A stretch of DNA of 64,000 bases from Allochromatium tepidum (GCF_018409545.1 NZ_AP024563.1:478501-542500), one strand, 5' to 3'. Shown: positions 7,399-20,749, numbered from the stretch's first letter. Made by a program: numbers and translations. Notes: a model not told the origin generated them from the sequence alone.

Positions 7399-10128
7399 TC
7401 AATCCTGGGTGTCTGGGGTGTGAGCGGGCAGCTCGAAGCAGAGGTTAGCACCTTTTTGGGGCCGGTTTTCGGCCCAGATGCGCCCGCCGAGATTTTCGAT
7501 GATCTGACGGCTGATCGGCAGTCCCAGCCCGGTTCCGGACGGTTTGGCGTCACCGATCAGGCTCTGACGAAACTTCTCGAAGATGAGTTCCAGCGCCTCT
7601 TCCGGGATGCCTGGGCCATTGTCGGCGACATTCACATGCCAGTCCGTTCCGACCCGCGCCAGCCCGATGTCCAGACATCCGGTCTGGGGCGGGGCGAACT
7701 TGACGGCGTTGGCGATCAGATTCTCCAGCACCTGCACCAGCCGGTCGCGGTCGGCCCAGACCAGCGCCGGTTCCGACGGCAGGTCGAGCCGGACCCGGAT
7801 CTCGCGGTCCTTGACCAGTTGGCCGGTCACGGCCACGGCCTGATCTATGACCTCCTGGAGACTCACGCACTCGTTGCGCCAGTCGGCGTGTCCGGATTCG
7901 ATCTTGGCCAGATCCAGCACCTGATTGACCAGCCGCGACAGACGCTCGGTCTCGCTGACCAGGATGCCGAGGAAGCGTCGGCGCTGGGCGAGATCGATCC
8001 TGGGGTCGTCGTGGAGGATCTCGGAGAAGGCGCGGATGGAGGCCAGCGGGGTGCGCAGTTCATGCGTGACCGAGGACATGAAGTCGTCCTTGAGCCGGTC
8101 GAGTTCCTGGAGCCGTTCGTTGGCCGCGCGCAGCTCGTCCGTGGCCGCCTCCAGTGCGCGCGACTTCTGCTCCAGTTGATAGCTGTAGGCGCGTACCTGC
8201 GAGGCCTCGTCGAGGATGTCGAGCACCTCGTCGAGTCCCAGCGGCTCCTCCTGAGTGACCGAGGCCACCATCAGGCGTGCCGAGGCGCTTCCGATCGCGC
8301 CCGAGAGCAGGGTTTCGGCGAAGCCCACGGTCTCGGCATCCGCCGGCAGCGTGGCGGGTGAGTCGGCGCCGCGCGAGTGGGCATATTGGGCGAAGGCGTC
8401 GCGGGTGCGTGCGACCCCGAGGAAACGCTCGGCCAGCGCCATGAGTTCGCGGATGTCGGCCCGTCCGCGCCACAGGGCCGCGCCGGCGCGGCGTGGATAG
8501 CGCAGCGCATCGACGAACAGGCGCGCCTGTGCCGCCTCGATCGCGTTCGGCGCGCGCCACGAGGACACCAGCAGAAAGGCGCCGACATTGGCCGTCAGGC
8601 TCCAGAACAGCCCATGCGTGATCTCGTTCCAGCCCGTGAGCCCGAAGAGTGCGAGCGGCGCCAGAGCATCGAGTCCGCCGGGTCCGGACTCCATGAAGGC
8701 CGGCGGCAGCCAGCCGGATTTGGCGAAGGAGGGCAGCAGCAGGGTGTAGGTCCAGACCAGGAAACCGGCGATCAGTCCGGCCAGAGCGCCGTCGCGGGTG
8801 CCGCCGCGCCAGTAGAGCCCGCCGATGACCGCCGGTGCGAATTGAGCCACGGCCACAAAGCTGATGAGTCCGATGCTGATGAGCGCATAGGCCTCGCCGG
8901 CCAGCCGGTAATAGAGATAGCCCAGGATCAGTACCAGCACGATGGCCGCACGCCGCACGGCCAGCAGCAGGCGTCCCAGCTCGGCGGGCGGCTGACGGTG
9001 CCGCCAGAACCGCATCAGCACCGGCAGCACCAGATCGTTGCTGACCATGGTCGAGAGCGCGATGGTCTCGACGATCACCATGCCGGTCGCCGCCGACAGC
9101 CCGCCGATGAAGACCAGCAGCGCCAGCCAGGGACGCTCGAAGGCGATCGGCAGGGTGAGCATGAAGGTGTCGGCGTCGACCGAGCCGCCCGGAAAGGTCA
9201 GGAGACCGGCGAGCGCGATCGGGATCACGAACAGATTGATCAGGAACAGATAGAGCGGAAACAGCCAGATGGCGCGCCGGATTTGACGCTCGTCGCTGTT
9301 CTCGACCACCGCGACCTGGAACTGACGCGGCAGCAGCATCACCGCCAGCGCCGCCAGAAAACTGATGGCGAACCAGTCCTGCACCGGTGAGAGACTGGGT
9401 GACAGCAACGGCAGGAGCCGTGGATCTTGGCTCGCACCCGTCAGTTCGGGACCATCCAGGCCGAGCAGGCCCCAGGTGACGAAGAGCCCGAGCGCCAGGA
9501 AGGCGACCAGCTTGACGATCGACTCGAAGGCGATGGCCGCGACCAGCCCTTCGTGACGCTCGCTGACGTCCAGTTGGCGGGTGCCGAAGAGGATGGTGAA
9601 GGCCGCCAGCAGCAGGGCGATGATGAAGGCCGAGTCGTGCCAGAGGGGCAGGGCGGTCGGTCCGGGCATCCGCACTTCCGGGTAATGACGCAGGATCTCG
9701 AAGCTCCAGGCGATCGCCTTGAGCTGGAGCGCGATATAGGGCACGACGCCGACCACGGCGATGATCGTCACCAGTCCGCCCAGGAGCTGACTCTTGCCGT
9801 AGCGCGAGGCGATGAAATCGGCGATCGAGGTGATGCGTTCGGCCTTGCCGACGCGCACCATCTTGAGCAGCAGCGATCCCCAGAGCAGGGCGATCAGGGT
9901 CGGTCCCAGATAGATCGGCAGGAACCCGATCCCGTTCTCCGCCGCCCGACCGACGCTGCCGTAGAAGGTCCAGGCCGTGCAGTAGACGGCGAGCGACAGG
10001 GCATAGATGGTCGGACGGGCGATGACCGAGCGGCCATGATCGGCCCGGCGGTCGGCCCAGTGGGCGATGGCGAACAGCAGTCCGAGATAGGTGAAGGAGA
10101 CCGCGATGATGAGCGCGCCCGGGATCAT
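7399..10128 (-). CDS. Sodium/solute symporter-histidine kinase fusion sensor
   Basis: 909 residues. The N-terminal half (about 1-500) is a sodium:solute symporter fold with many membrane helices (SFTYLGLLFAIAHWADRRA at the start; FAPAVIGGLYWRGGTRDGA further on). A linker with a coiled coil (LEQKSRALEAATDELRAANE) follows. Then come HisKA with VTHELRTPLASIRAF (phospho-His about 690), the N box NLIANAVKFAP, and G boxes DNGPGIPEEA and GTGLGLPISR. The architecture is that of CbrA/CrbS-type sensors, which couple sensing to a transporter-like module for histidine or acetate. The kinase should phosphorylate the receiver encoded just downstream. Confidence 0.92.
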   Translation of the reverse strand: MIPGALIIAVSFTYLGLLFAIAHWADRRADHGRSVIARPTIYALSLAVYCTAWTFYGSVGRAAENGIGFLPIYLGPTLIALLWGSLLLKMVRVGKAERITSIADFIASRYGKSQLLGGLVTIIAVVGVVPYIALQLKAIAWSFEILRHYPEVRMPGPTALPLWHDSAFIIALLLAAFTILFGTRQLDVSERHEGLVAAIAFESIVKLVAFLALGLFVTWGLLGLDGPELTGASQDPRLLPLLSPSLSPVQDWFAISFLAALAVMLLPRQFQVAVVENSDERQIRRAIWLFPLYLFLINLFVIPIALAGLLTFPGGSVDADTFMLTLPIAFERPWLALLVFIGGLSAATGMVIVETIALSTMVSNDLVLPVLMRFWRHRQPPAELGRLLLAVRRAAIVLVLILGYLYYRLAGEAYALISIGLISFVAVAQFAPAVIGGLYWRGGTRDGALAGLIAGFLVWTYTLLLPSFAKSGWLPPAFMESGPGGLDALAPLALFGLTGWNEITHGLFWSLTANVGAFLLVSSWRAPNAIEAAQARLFVDALRYPRRAGAALWRGRADIRELMALAERFLGVARTRDAFAQYAHSRGADSPATLPADAETVGFAETLLSGAIGSASARLMVASVTQEEPLGLDEVLDILDEASQVRAYSYQLEQKSRALEAATDELRAANERLQELDRLKDDFMSSVTHELRTPLASIRAFSEILHDDPRIDLAQRRRFLGILVSETERLSRLVNQVLDLAKIESGHADWRNECVSLQEVIDQAVAVTGQLVKDREIRVRLDLPSEPALVWADRDRLVQVLENLIANAVKFAPPQTGCLDIGLARVGTDWHVNVADNGPGIPEEALELIFEKFRQSLIGDAKPSGTGLGLPISRQIIENLGGRIWAENRPQKGANLCFELPAHTPDTQD

Positions 10129-10138
10129 GCGGTCCGAC

Positions 10139-10339
10139 TCAATCGCGGCCGCGGATCGCGATCCAGGCCGCCAGCGCGATCACGCCGGCCCAGACGCCAT
10201 AGAGATAGAGGAACAGCGGCGGGAGACCGAGCCGGCGCTCCCAGGACTCGGGCAGCAGGGCGAGCGGCGAGAACAGCAGCAGCAGGGCGATGAGGAACAG
10301 GGTCAGCAGACGCTGCCGGAAGAGGGTCGAGCGTGGCAT
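10139..10339 (-). CDS. Small two-helix membrane protein next to the symporter-kinase
   Basis: 66 residues: a basic N-terminus, hydrophobic segment LLTLFLIALLLLFSPLALL, a short loop (ESWERRLGLP), a second segment (PLFLYLYGVWAGVIALAAWI) and a basic end. It ends 10 bases before the symporter-kinase start on the same strand, so the two are probably translated together. Small two-helix partners are often found beside symporter-family genes; a role as accessory subunit is inferred from position only. Confidence 0.7.
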   Translation of the reverse strand: MPRSTLFRQRLLTLFLIALLLLFSPLALLPESWERRLGLPPLFLYLYGVWAGVIALAAWIAIRGRD

Positions 10340-10415
10340 CCCGTGGACTCGCGGTCGGCTCGGTCGCGGCGCGCCGGCGGGGGAACCGGGCCGGCGCTCG
10401 CGGTGGTTTCAGGGA

Positions 10416-10787
10416 TTATTGGACACTGCCGAACGACTTGTCGAGCGCGCCCGAGGGGGCTGTCAGACCGGCGAAGCGGCAGCCCTGGGCGACCGGGCCG
10501 CCCGGAAAGAGGCCATAGAGATACTTGAGACCGCCTTGGGCGTGGAAGGCCTCGTCGAGTGCGTCATGGAGTTCGCGGACATTGGGGCGTGCGTGGCGCG
10601 CGAAATAGTCCTGCAGGGCCTGGAGCGTGCGCCAGTGATCCGCGGTCAGTTCGATTCCGTCGTGCCGGGCCGCCTCTTCGGCGATCGATCGGTTCCAATC
10701 GATTGGGGCCTGTGGAAAATCCGGGTCGACGGCGCTGATCGCGCCCGGATTCAGGATCTCGCTCATTGTCTGGGTCTTGGTCGCCAT
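10416..10787 (-). CDS. DsrC/TusE-family protein lacking the terminal cysteine
   Basis: 123 residues from ATG at 10787, chosen because GGAGGA precedes it; the frame is open further upstream but without homology. The core LTADHWRTLQALQDYFARH, KYLYGLFPGGPVAQGCRFAGL is a clear DsrC match. DsrC carries sulfur on a C-terminal arm ending in PTGCV, with CysB 11 residues before CysA. Here CysB is kept (Cys103), but the tail reads PSGAL followed by DKSFGSVQ: CysA is replaced by Ala114 and the arm is extended by nine residues. It therefore cannot form the DsrC intramolecular disulfide or trisulfide, and does not match TusE (CysA only) either. A regulatory or sulfur-binding role is possible. Confidence 0.88.
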   Translation of the reverse strand: MATKTQTMSEILNPGAISAVDPDFPQAPIDWNRSIAEEAARHDGIELTADHWRTLQALQDYFARHARPNVRELHDALDEAFHAQGGLKYLYGLFPGGPVAQGCRFAGLTAPSGALDKSFGSVQ

Positions 10788-10915
10788 GTTCGTCCTCCGA
10801 GGATGTGGTGTCTCTCGTACTGTCGGGCCGGCCCGGAGGCCGGGAATGGACGCAGATCGCGTCCATGACGTCATCCGGTCGTCATCCTGGAGTGTCGAGC
10901 CTTTCACCGATGAGT

Positions 10916-11518
10916 TCAAGGTGAACCGGCTATTCCTCGGGTGCGGCGTCTGTAGTCCCAGGGTTTCTGATGCTCACCGCGACGGCTCCAGATGCCGCGC
11001 TTGGCGGCGCGCGCCTCGCGTTCGGCACTGGGGTAGCGCGGGTTGTCGCAGAACTGCTCGTAGACGGCGGCCTGACCGGCGGCGACCTGCTCCAGATTGA
11101 GCAGACGCGGCTCGGCGTCCGTGGTGTAGACCTCGCCGACCGTGCGCCCGTATTGGTCCTGGTCGATCTTGAGCAGTTTGACCGTCGGTGTCGTGATCGA
11201 CTGGAGATGTTCGCGCGAGCGCGTGCCCCAGGGCTTCTGGGCCATCTCGGGCGCGTCGATGCAATAGAGGCGCACCTTCACCAACTGGGTGCCGCAGCGC
11301 AGATTCATGGTGTCGCCGTCGCTGATCTTCTCGACGCGGCAGTCCTTGCCGCTCAGACCCAGCTTCCAGGCGTTCGGGATCAGATCGCCGCCCCAGCGCT
11401 CGACTCCCCAGAGCGCGAGCACGGCCAGGGCGATCCCGCCGACCGAACGCGCCGAGAGCCGTCCAGGGTTTCTGAGTTTCGAGCTTAGATAGTGCTTGAG
11501 GAAGGTTTGCGGTCGCAT
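10916..11518 (-). CDS. Membrane-anchored thermonuclease-family protein
   Basis: 200 residues. A basic N-terminus and one hydrophobic segment (about 28-40, GIALAVLALWGV) anchor or export it; a staphylococcal nuclease-like (SNase) OB-fold domain follows. EKISDGDTMNLRC and VKVRLYCIDAPEMAQ contain the family Arg, Asp and Glu, and DQYGRTVGEVY supplies the second conserved Arg. The ending EREARAAKRGIWSR is also typical. A Ca-dependent nuclease acting in the periplasm is the likely function; substrate unknown. It lies 12 bases after ppk1 on the same strand. Confidence 0.87.
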   Translation of the reverse strand: MRPQTFLKHYLSSKLRNPGRLSARSVGGIALAVLALWGVERWGGDLIPNAWKLGLSGKDCRVEKISDGDTMNLRCGTQLVKVRLYCIDAPEMAQKPWGTRSREHLQSITTPTVKLLKIDQDQYGRTVGEVYTTDAEPRLLNLEQVAAGQAAVYEQFCDNPRYPSAEREARAAKRGIWSRRGEHQKPWDYRRRTRGIAGSP

Positions 11519-11530
11519 GTGAATCCGGTC

Positions 11531-13753
<2,223 letters not shown>

Positions 13754-13840
13754 GGCGATCTCGATCCTCGTCGGCGTGGATGCTTGGATTCTAACCCAAC
13801 GCCTGTCGATGTTCTGTTACCGAGTGCATAGGGCGAGAGC

Positions 13841-13869
13841 CGAACAGCTCGGCCCGTTCGTTATACAAT
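13841..13869 (+). promoter_or_regulatory. Putative sigma-70 promoter of cmoA
   Basis: TACAAT at 13864-13869 (5 of 6 to consensus) lies 17 bases after CGAACA (13841-13846, matching TTGACA in its last three bases). The expected transcription start falls on or within a base or two of the cmoA ATG at 13877, and no Shine-Dalgarno sequence is visible, suggesting a leaderless message. Confidence 0.45.
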
Positions 13870-13876
13870 CTCGCCG

Positions 13877-14614
13877 ATGAAAGACACTGTGATCGATGAC
13901 CTGTTCGACCGCGCCGCCGGCCCGGTCCGTCCCTTCGAGTTCGATGCCGATGTGGCGCGCGTCTTCCCGGACATGGTGCGCCGCTCGGTGCCGGGCTATG
14001 CCGAGTTGGTCGGTCTCAGCGGGCTGATCGCGCGGCGTGTGGCCGGGCCGGGGACACGTTGTTATGACCTGGGCTGTTCGCTGGGCGCGGTGACGCGCTC
14101 GATCCTGCGCCAGACCGGGCCGGATGTCTCGGTGGTCGCGGTCGACAATGCGCCGGCGATGATCGAGGGCTTGCAGGCGCGTCTGGCGGCCGAGGCCGAA
14201 ACCGATGTGACGCGGGTCGAGACGCTGTGCGCCGACATCCGGTCGATCGCCATCGAAGGGGCGAGCCTCGTCGTCCTCAATCTGACGCTCCAATTCGTCC
14301 CGATCGAGGAGCGGCTCGGACTGCTGCAACGCATCCGCGCCGGACTGGTTCCCGGTGGCGTACTGATCCTGGCCGAGAAGTTCGCCGGCCCCAAAGGGCG
14401 CGCCGGCGATTGGCTGACTACCCTGCACGAGGACTTCAAGCGCGCCAACGGCTACAGCGAACTGGCCATCGCTCGCAAGCGAACCGCACTGGAGCAGGTG
14501 TTGATCCCGGAAAGCCTCGAAGAGCACGAGCGACGGCTCGCCGAGGCCGGTTTCGCCGGTTCGGTGCGCTGGTTCCAGAGCCTCAACTTCGTGGCCTGGC
14601 TGGTATGGATCTGA
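13877..14614 (+). CDS. cmoA: Carboxy-S-adenosylmethionine synthase CmoA
   Basis: 245 residues. CmoA turns SAM and prephenate into carboxy-SAM, used by CmoB to modify the wobble uridine of certain tRNAs (cmo5U34). SAM-fold motif I is CYDLGCSLGAVTRSIL; VVAVDNAPAMIEG (acidic loop), LNLTLQFVP and VLILAEKF follow, all family-typical, and it ends SLNFVAWLVWI as CmoA does. It overlaps cmoB by 10 bases, so the two are co-translated. Confidence 0.96.
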   Translation: MKDTVIDDLFDRAAGPVRPFEFDADVARVFPDMVRRSVPGYAELVGLSGLIARRVAGPGTRCYDLGCSLGAVTRSILRQTGPDVSVVAVDNAPAMIEGLQARLAAEAETDVTRVETLCADIRSIAIEGASLVVLNLTLQFVPIEERLGLLQRIRAGLVPGGVLILAEKFAGPKGRAGDWLTTLHEDFKRANGYSELAIARKRTALEQVLIPESLEEHERRLAEAGFAGSVRWFQSLNFVAWLVWI

Positions 14615-15582
14615 CGGCCTTTCGCCCCTTTCTGGAGCATCTGACTCAGACCAGGCTCGCGCCCTGGGTCGAGCCGTTGTCGGATGCCGTGCGCGAGCGC
14701 CTTGGACCGCGTGCGCATGGCGATCTGGCGCGCTGGGAAGCGGCACTGGCCGCGCTGCCCGAGTTGCCGCCTGCGCGAGCCGTACTCGATCGGTCCGGCG
14801 TCGGCCTCCATTCGGACCGGCCGCTCCCGCCCGAGATCGCCGCCCGTCTGCGTGCGGCCCTGATGGCACTGCATCCCTGGCGCAAGGGGCCGTTCCGTCT
14901 GCATGATCTGCACCTCGACACCGAATGGCGCTCGGACTGGAAATGGGACCGGCTCGCCGACGCCATCGACCCGCCGGCCGGACGGCTGGTGCTGGATGTC
15001 GGTTGCGGCAACGGCTATCACGCCTGGCGGATGCTGGGCGCGGGCGCGCGGCTGGTCATGGGCATCGACCCGACCCAGGTGTTCCTGTGCCAGTTCCTCG
15101 CCATCAACCGCTATCTGGCGCGCGACGAACTGGCCGTGCTTCCGCTCGGCATCGAGGATCTGCCGCCGGGACTGACCGGCTTCGACACCGTCTTTTCGAT
15201 GGGCGTGCTCTATCATCGCCGCTCGCCGATCGATCATCTGGCCGAACTGCGCGCCCTGCTGCGACCGGGCGGCCAGCTCGTCCTGGAGACCCTGGTGCTG
15301 GAGGACGAGGCGCAACGGGTACTGGTTCCGCCCGACCGCTATGCCGGTATGCGCAACGTCTGGTTCATCCCGAGCGTCGAGGCGCTCGCCGTCTGGATGG
15401 GACGTGTCGGGTTCAAGGACATCGAAGTCGTCGACGTCAGCCGCACCAGGATCGAAGAACAGCGCCCGACCGACTGGATGCGCTTTCAGTCCCTGCCGGA
15501 TCATCTCGATCCGGCAGACCCGAGCCGCACCATCGAGGGCCATCCGGCCCCGGTGCGGGCGATCCTCATCGGCCGAGCCTGA
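14605..15582 (+). CDS. cmoB: tRNA U34 carboxymethyltransferase CmoB
   Basis: 325 residues from ATG at 14605, inside the end of cmoA; a much longer frame upstream is only the cmoA antisense-free shadow. CmoB transfers the carboxymethyl group of carboxy-SAM to 5-hydroxyuridine 34 in tRNA. The N-terminal helical part includes LHPWRKGPFRLHDLHLDTEW, and the SAM fold begins VLDVGCGNGYHAWRML. FSMGVLYHRRSPIDHL and YAGMRNVWFIPS are CmoB signatures. Confidence 0.96.
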   Translation: MDLTAFRPFLEHLTQTRLAPWVEPLSDAVRERLGPRAHGDLARWEAALAALPELPPARAVLDRSGVGLHSDRPLPPEIAARLRAALMALHPWRKGPFRLHDLHLDTEWRSDWKWDRLADAIDPPAGRLVLDVGCGNGYHAWRMLGAGARLVMGIDPTQVFLCQFLAINRYLARDELAVLPLGIEDLPPGLTGFDTVFSMGVLYHRRSPIDHLAELRALLRPGGQLVLETLVLEDEAQRVLVPPDRYAGMRNVWFIPSVEALAVWMGRVGFKDIEVVDVSRTRIEEQRPTDWMRFQSLPDHLDPADPSRTIEGHPAPVRAILIGRA

Positions 15583-15617
15583 GCGCGCATGAACGCCACT
15601 CCAGCGGTGAGTCGAGC

Positions 15618-15720
15618 AGGGTCGGGTGACGGCGGGCGGGGGACGCCGTGAATCCATCCCTGGAGGCTTGACGACCGCATCCATGCGGTCGACACTCCCG
15701 CCCGCCGTCACCCCGACCCT
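15618..15720. repeat. Large imperfect palindrome between cmoB and crcB
   Basis: A 23-base arm (15618-15640, AGGGTCGGGTGACGGCGGGC plus GGG) is matched by its reverse complement at 15697-15720 with a single extra base. The 56-base centre holds a smaller palindrome (GACCGCATCCATGCGGTC, 15673-15690). The centre also contains CCATCCCTGGAGG, a phrase I associate with a dispersed intergenic repeat of GC-rich gammaproteobacteria. It fills nearly the whole cmoB-crcB gap and could act as a terminator or a REP-like mobile element. Confidence 0.75.
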
Positions 15721-15742
15721 GGCACAAACCGAGAATCCATAG

Positions 15743-16126
15743 ATGAACGCTGTCCTAGCCGTCTTCACCGGCGCCGGTCTCGGCGCGCTGCTGCGCTGGT
15801 TCCTCGGGCTGCGGCTCAACGCCATCATCCCGAGCCTGCCGCTGGGCACACTGGCCGCCAATCTGCTCGGCGGACTGCTGATCGGTCTGGCCATCGCCTG
15901 GACCGGACGTCACCCCGGCCTGCCGCCCGAAATCCGCCTGCTCGTCATCACCGGCTTTCTCGGCGGACTGACCACCTTCTCGACCTTCTCCGCCGAAGTC
16001 GTCACCCTCTTGTCCAAAGGCGAGTTGCTCTGGGGCCTGACCGCAATCGGGACACATCTGATCGGCTCCCTGACCATGACGGCCCTGGGCATCTGGCTCG
16101 TGCATCTGCTGCTGGCGCGCGCTTGA
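15743..16126 (+). CDS. crcB: Fluoride channel CrcB/Fluc
   Basis: 127 residues with four membrane helices. CrcB exports fluoride as a dual-topology dimer. Signature segments are [34 protein letters not shown] and [20 protein letters not shown]; the TTFSTF Phe/Thr cluster lines the fluoride path. It is followed by a DUF190 gene, a frequent pairing. No fluoride riboswitch is seen upstream, where the large palindrome lies. Confidence 0.96.
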   Translation: MNAVLAVFTGAGLGALLRWFLGLRLNAIIPSLPLGTLAANLLGGLLIGLAIAWTGRHPGLPPEIRLLVITGFLGGLTTFSTFSAEVVTLLSKGELLWGLTAIGTHLIGSLTMTALGIWLVHLLLARA

Positions 16127-16181
16127 ACAGCGACGCCACGGACGCCATCACTTCGATCTCAACCCCTGGAGACCTCGAACC

Positions 16182-16511
16182 ATGTCGAGCTGCTTCCTGA
16201 AATTCTACGTCGCCGAAAGTCGCCGCCATCATCACAAGCTGATCTACGAATGGCTGCTGGAAGAAGCCAAGTCGTTCGGATTCCAGGGCGGCTCGGCCTT
16301 CCGCGCCCTGGCCGGTTTCGGCCGCCACGGCCGGCTGCACGAGGAGCGCTTCTTCGAACTCTCGGGCGACCTGCCGGTCGAGGTCGGTTTCGTGGTCAGC
16401 GAGGACGAAGCCAACCGCTTTCTCGATCACCTCGGCCAGGAGGGGCTGGATCTCTTCTATATCAAGCTGCCGGTCGAGGCCGGCGTGACCGGCCCGCGCC
16501 GCCGGTCTTAG
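16182..16511 (+). CDS. DUF190 family protein
   Basis: 109 residues. The pattern [40 protein letters not shown] and [20 protein letters not shown] is that of DUF190, a ferredoxin-like-fold small protein commonly encoded beside crcB. The family is related to the PII/CutA fold and is thought to modulate the channel, but its function is not established. It lies 55 bases downstream of crcB and probably in the same transcript. Confidence 0.88.
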   Translation: MSSCFLKFYVAESRRHHHKLIYEWLLEEAKSFGFQGGSAFRALAGFGRHGRLHEERFFELSGDLPVEVGFVVSEDEANRFLDHLGQEGLDLFYIKLPVEAGVTGPRRRS

Positions 16512-16530
16512 GCAAAGCGAAAAAGTCAAA

Positions 16531-16536
16531 TATAAT
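16531..16536 (+). promoter_or_regulatory. Perfect -10 box upstream of sufB
   Basis: TATAAT within an AT-rich patch (AAAGTCAAATATAATCC), about 100 bases before the sufB ATG. The -35 position has only a weak match (TTAGGC at 17-base spacing). A strong -10 with poor -35 is what an activator-dependent promoter such as an IscR-controlled suf promoter would show; no IscR site is claimed. Confidence 0.5.
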
Positions 16537-16633
16537 CCAGCGCTCATCGAGCCGTTCAGGGGTGTTGATTCCAAATCCTAGCGGTCGCATATCGAAAACC
16601 AAGAAAATCACTCAAGAACGCGGAGCCAGGACC

Positions 16634-18079
<1,446 letters not shown>

Positions 18080-18162
18080 TCGCGCGTCTCGGTTCCAAAC
18101 CCAAATTCAGTCGATCTGTGTCGTCGAGCCGGGCGCCCGACGCGGTTCAGGAGTCATGAAAG

Positions 18163-18914
<752 letters not shown>

Positions 18915-18918
<4 letters not shown>

Positions 18919-20216
18919 ACGCGCCACTGCCCAATGGTCTGGAACACTGGTTGAGCGCGCCGGACGACAGCCCGGCTCCCGACTGGCTCCTGGAACGCCG
19001 CCGCGCGGCACGCACGCGGTTGAGCGCGCGGCCGCTGCCGCATTCCAAGGAGGAAGCCTGGCGCTACACCAGCCTCAAGGGCCTGCTCGAACAGCAGTTC
19101 ACCGCCATCGACGAGCCATTGAGCGCGCTCCAGCCCGAGGATCTCGACGCGGTCCTGATCCCAGGGTTCGACGCCCATCGCGTGGTGCTGGTCAACGGCC
19201 GTTTCGCGCCCGAACTCTCGGCGCTGGGCGAGCTGCCGGCGGGCGCGCGGGTCGGCGGACTGCGCGACTGGCTCGGGCGTGATCCCGAGTCGTTGCGCAG
19301 CCGGCTCGACGCCACGCGCGGCGATTCGGAGACCTTCTTCGCGTTGTTCAACACCGCCGGGCTGGACGATGGGCTGGTGGTGTGGCTGGAACGCGGCGTG
19401 ATGCTCGAACACCCGATCGAACTCATCCATCTCTCGGTCGGGCTGGACGAGCCGCGCGTGGCTCAGCCGCGCCATCTGGTGCACCTGGAGGCCGGCGCTC
19501 AGGCGACCCTGGTCGAGCGCTATGTCAGCCTGGGCGAGTCGCTCTACTGCACCAATGCGGTCATGGAGGTCGCACTCGGGCGTGATGCCGTACTCAAACA
19601 CGAGCGCTTGCAGATGGAGAGCCGCAACGCCTTCCATCTCACCGGCTTCTATCTGGTGCAGGATGAAAACAGCCGCTACTCGGGCATCAACATCGGCCTG
19701 GGCGCACGCTGGGCGCGGACCGATCTCAATACCCGCTTCCGGGGCGAGCAGGCCGAGTGCGTGCTTCAGGGACTCTATCTGGCCGGCGACGGACAGTTGC
19801 TCGACTATCATCTCGACGTCGAGCACGCCGTCCCGCACTGCCGCAGCGAGGAGAACTTCAAAGGTCTGCTCACCGGGCAGGGGCGGGCGGTGTTCGACGG
19901 TCGGGTGCTGGTGGCTAAGGATGCGCAGAAGAGCGACGCGGCCATGTCCAACCGCAATCTGATGCTCTCCGAACAGGCCGAGATCGACACCAAGCCGCAG
20001 CTCGAGATCTATGCCGATGACGTCAAGTGCAGTCACGGCACCACGGTCGGCCAGATCGAACCCGAGATGCTGTTCTATCTGCGCTCGCGCGGCATCGATG
20101 CGGTGCAGGCGCGGCGGATGCTCTGTCTCGGGTTTGCCGGCGAGATCATCGACCGGCTCGGCGCCGAGGCCGTGCGCGAGCATGTGGCCGAGGCGGTCGG
20201 ACAACGGCTGGCCTGA
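18915..20216 (+). CDS. sufD: Fe-S assembly protein SufD
   Basis: 433 residues. SufD pairs with SufB in the scaffold and is needed for iron entry. PLPHSKEEAWRYTSLKGLLE is the N-terminal family signature; the beta-helix ends with KSDAAMSNRNLMLSEQAEID, KPQLEIYADDVKCSHGTTVG and LFYLRSRGID, including the conserved Cys-His of DDVKCSHG. ATG overlaps the sufC stop. Usually sufS follows sufD; here sufT follows instead. Confidence 0.97.
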
Positions 20217-20282
20217 AGGCGGCGATCGGAACGAATTGAAGCGATTGACTCAAACCGCGTGCAGCTTCTCGCGGAGGAATCG

Positions 20283-20708
20283 ATGAACAGACTGGCCCGC
20301 TTTGCCGGTTTCGGCCGGCGCAAGCAAGAACCGGACGCACAGGATGGAGGCACGGCCGTCCTCCACGAGGAGGAGGTCGAGGTCGCGGTGGAGCGCATGG
20401 ACCCCGAAGAACTGCGCGAGCCGATCATCGCCTCGCTGCGCGGCGTCCATGACCCCGAGATCCCGGTCAACATCTACGACCTGGGTCTGATCTATCGCAT
20501 CGACATCGCCGGCAATGGCGATGTGTCGGTCGACATGACGCTGACCGCGCCCGGCTGTCCGGTCGCCGGCATGATGCCGCTGATGGTGAAGAGCGCGGTG
20601 GAACGGGTCGAGGGCGTCGGTCAGGTCAGCGTGCAACTGGTGTGGGATCCGCCCTGGAGCGCCGACAACATGAGCGACGAGGCGCGCTTGCAGCTTGGAC
20701 TGATGTGA
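20283..20708 (+). CDS. sufT: SufT-like DUF59/MIP18 family Fe-S assembly factor
   Basis: 141 residues from ATG at 20283, preferred over an in-frame GTG at 20259 because GGAGG stands seven bases upstream. The DUF59 domain covers about 38-135: IIASLRGVHDPEIPVNIYDL, MTLTAPGCPVAGMMPLMVKS (with the conserved Cys) and VQLVWDPPWSADNMSDEAR. SufT-type proteins help mature Fe-S proteins. The N-terminal 35 residues are variable. It ends the suf gene run. Confidence 0.9.
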   Translation: MNRLARFAGFGRRKQEPDAQDGGTAVLHEEEVEVAVERMDPEELREPIIASLRGVHDPEIPVNIYDLGLIYRIDIAGNGDVSVDMTLTAPGCPVAGMMPLMVKSAVERVEGVGQVSVQLVWDPPWSADNMSDEARLQLGLM

Positions 20709-20749
20709 GCTCGGAGAGCCATTGAACACGAGCAGCCGTCAAGCAGAGA

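Noticed and set aside
15583-15742. Fluoride riboswitch expected upstream of crcB.
   Set aside because: The gap is filled by a large palindrome and I see no crcB-motif core sequence.
14452-15894. A 480-codon minus-strand frame over cmoB and crcB.
   Set aside because: Antisense frame that also reads through the palindrome at 15618-15720; the plus-strand genes are well supported.
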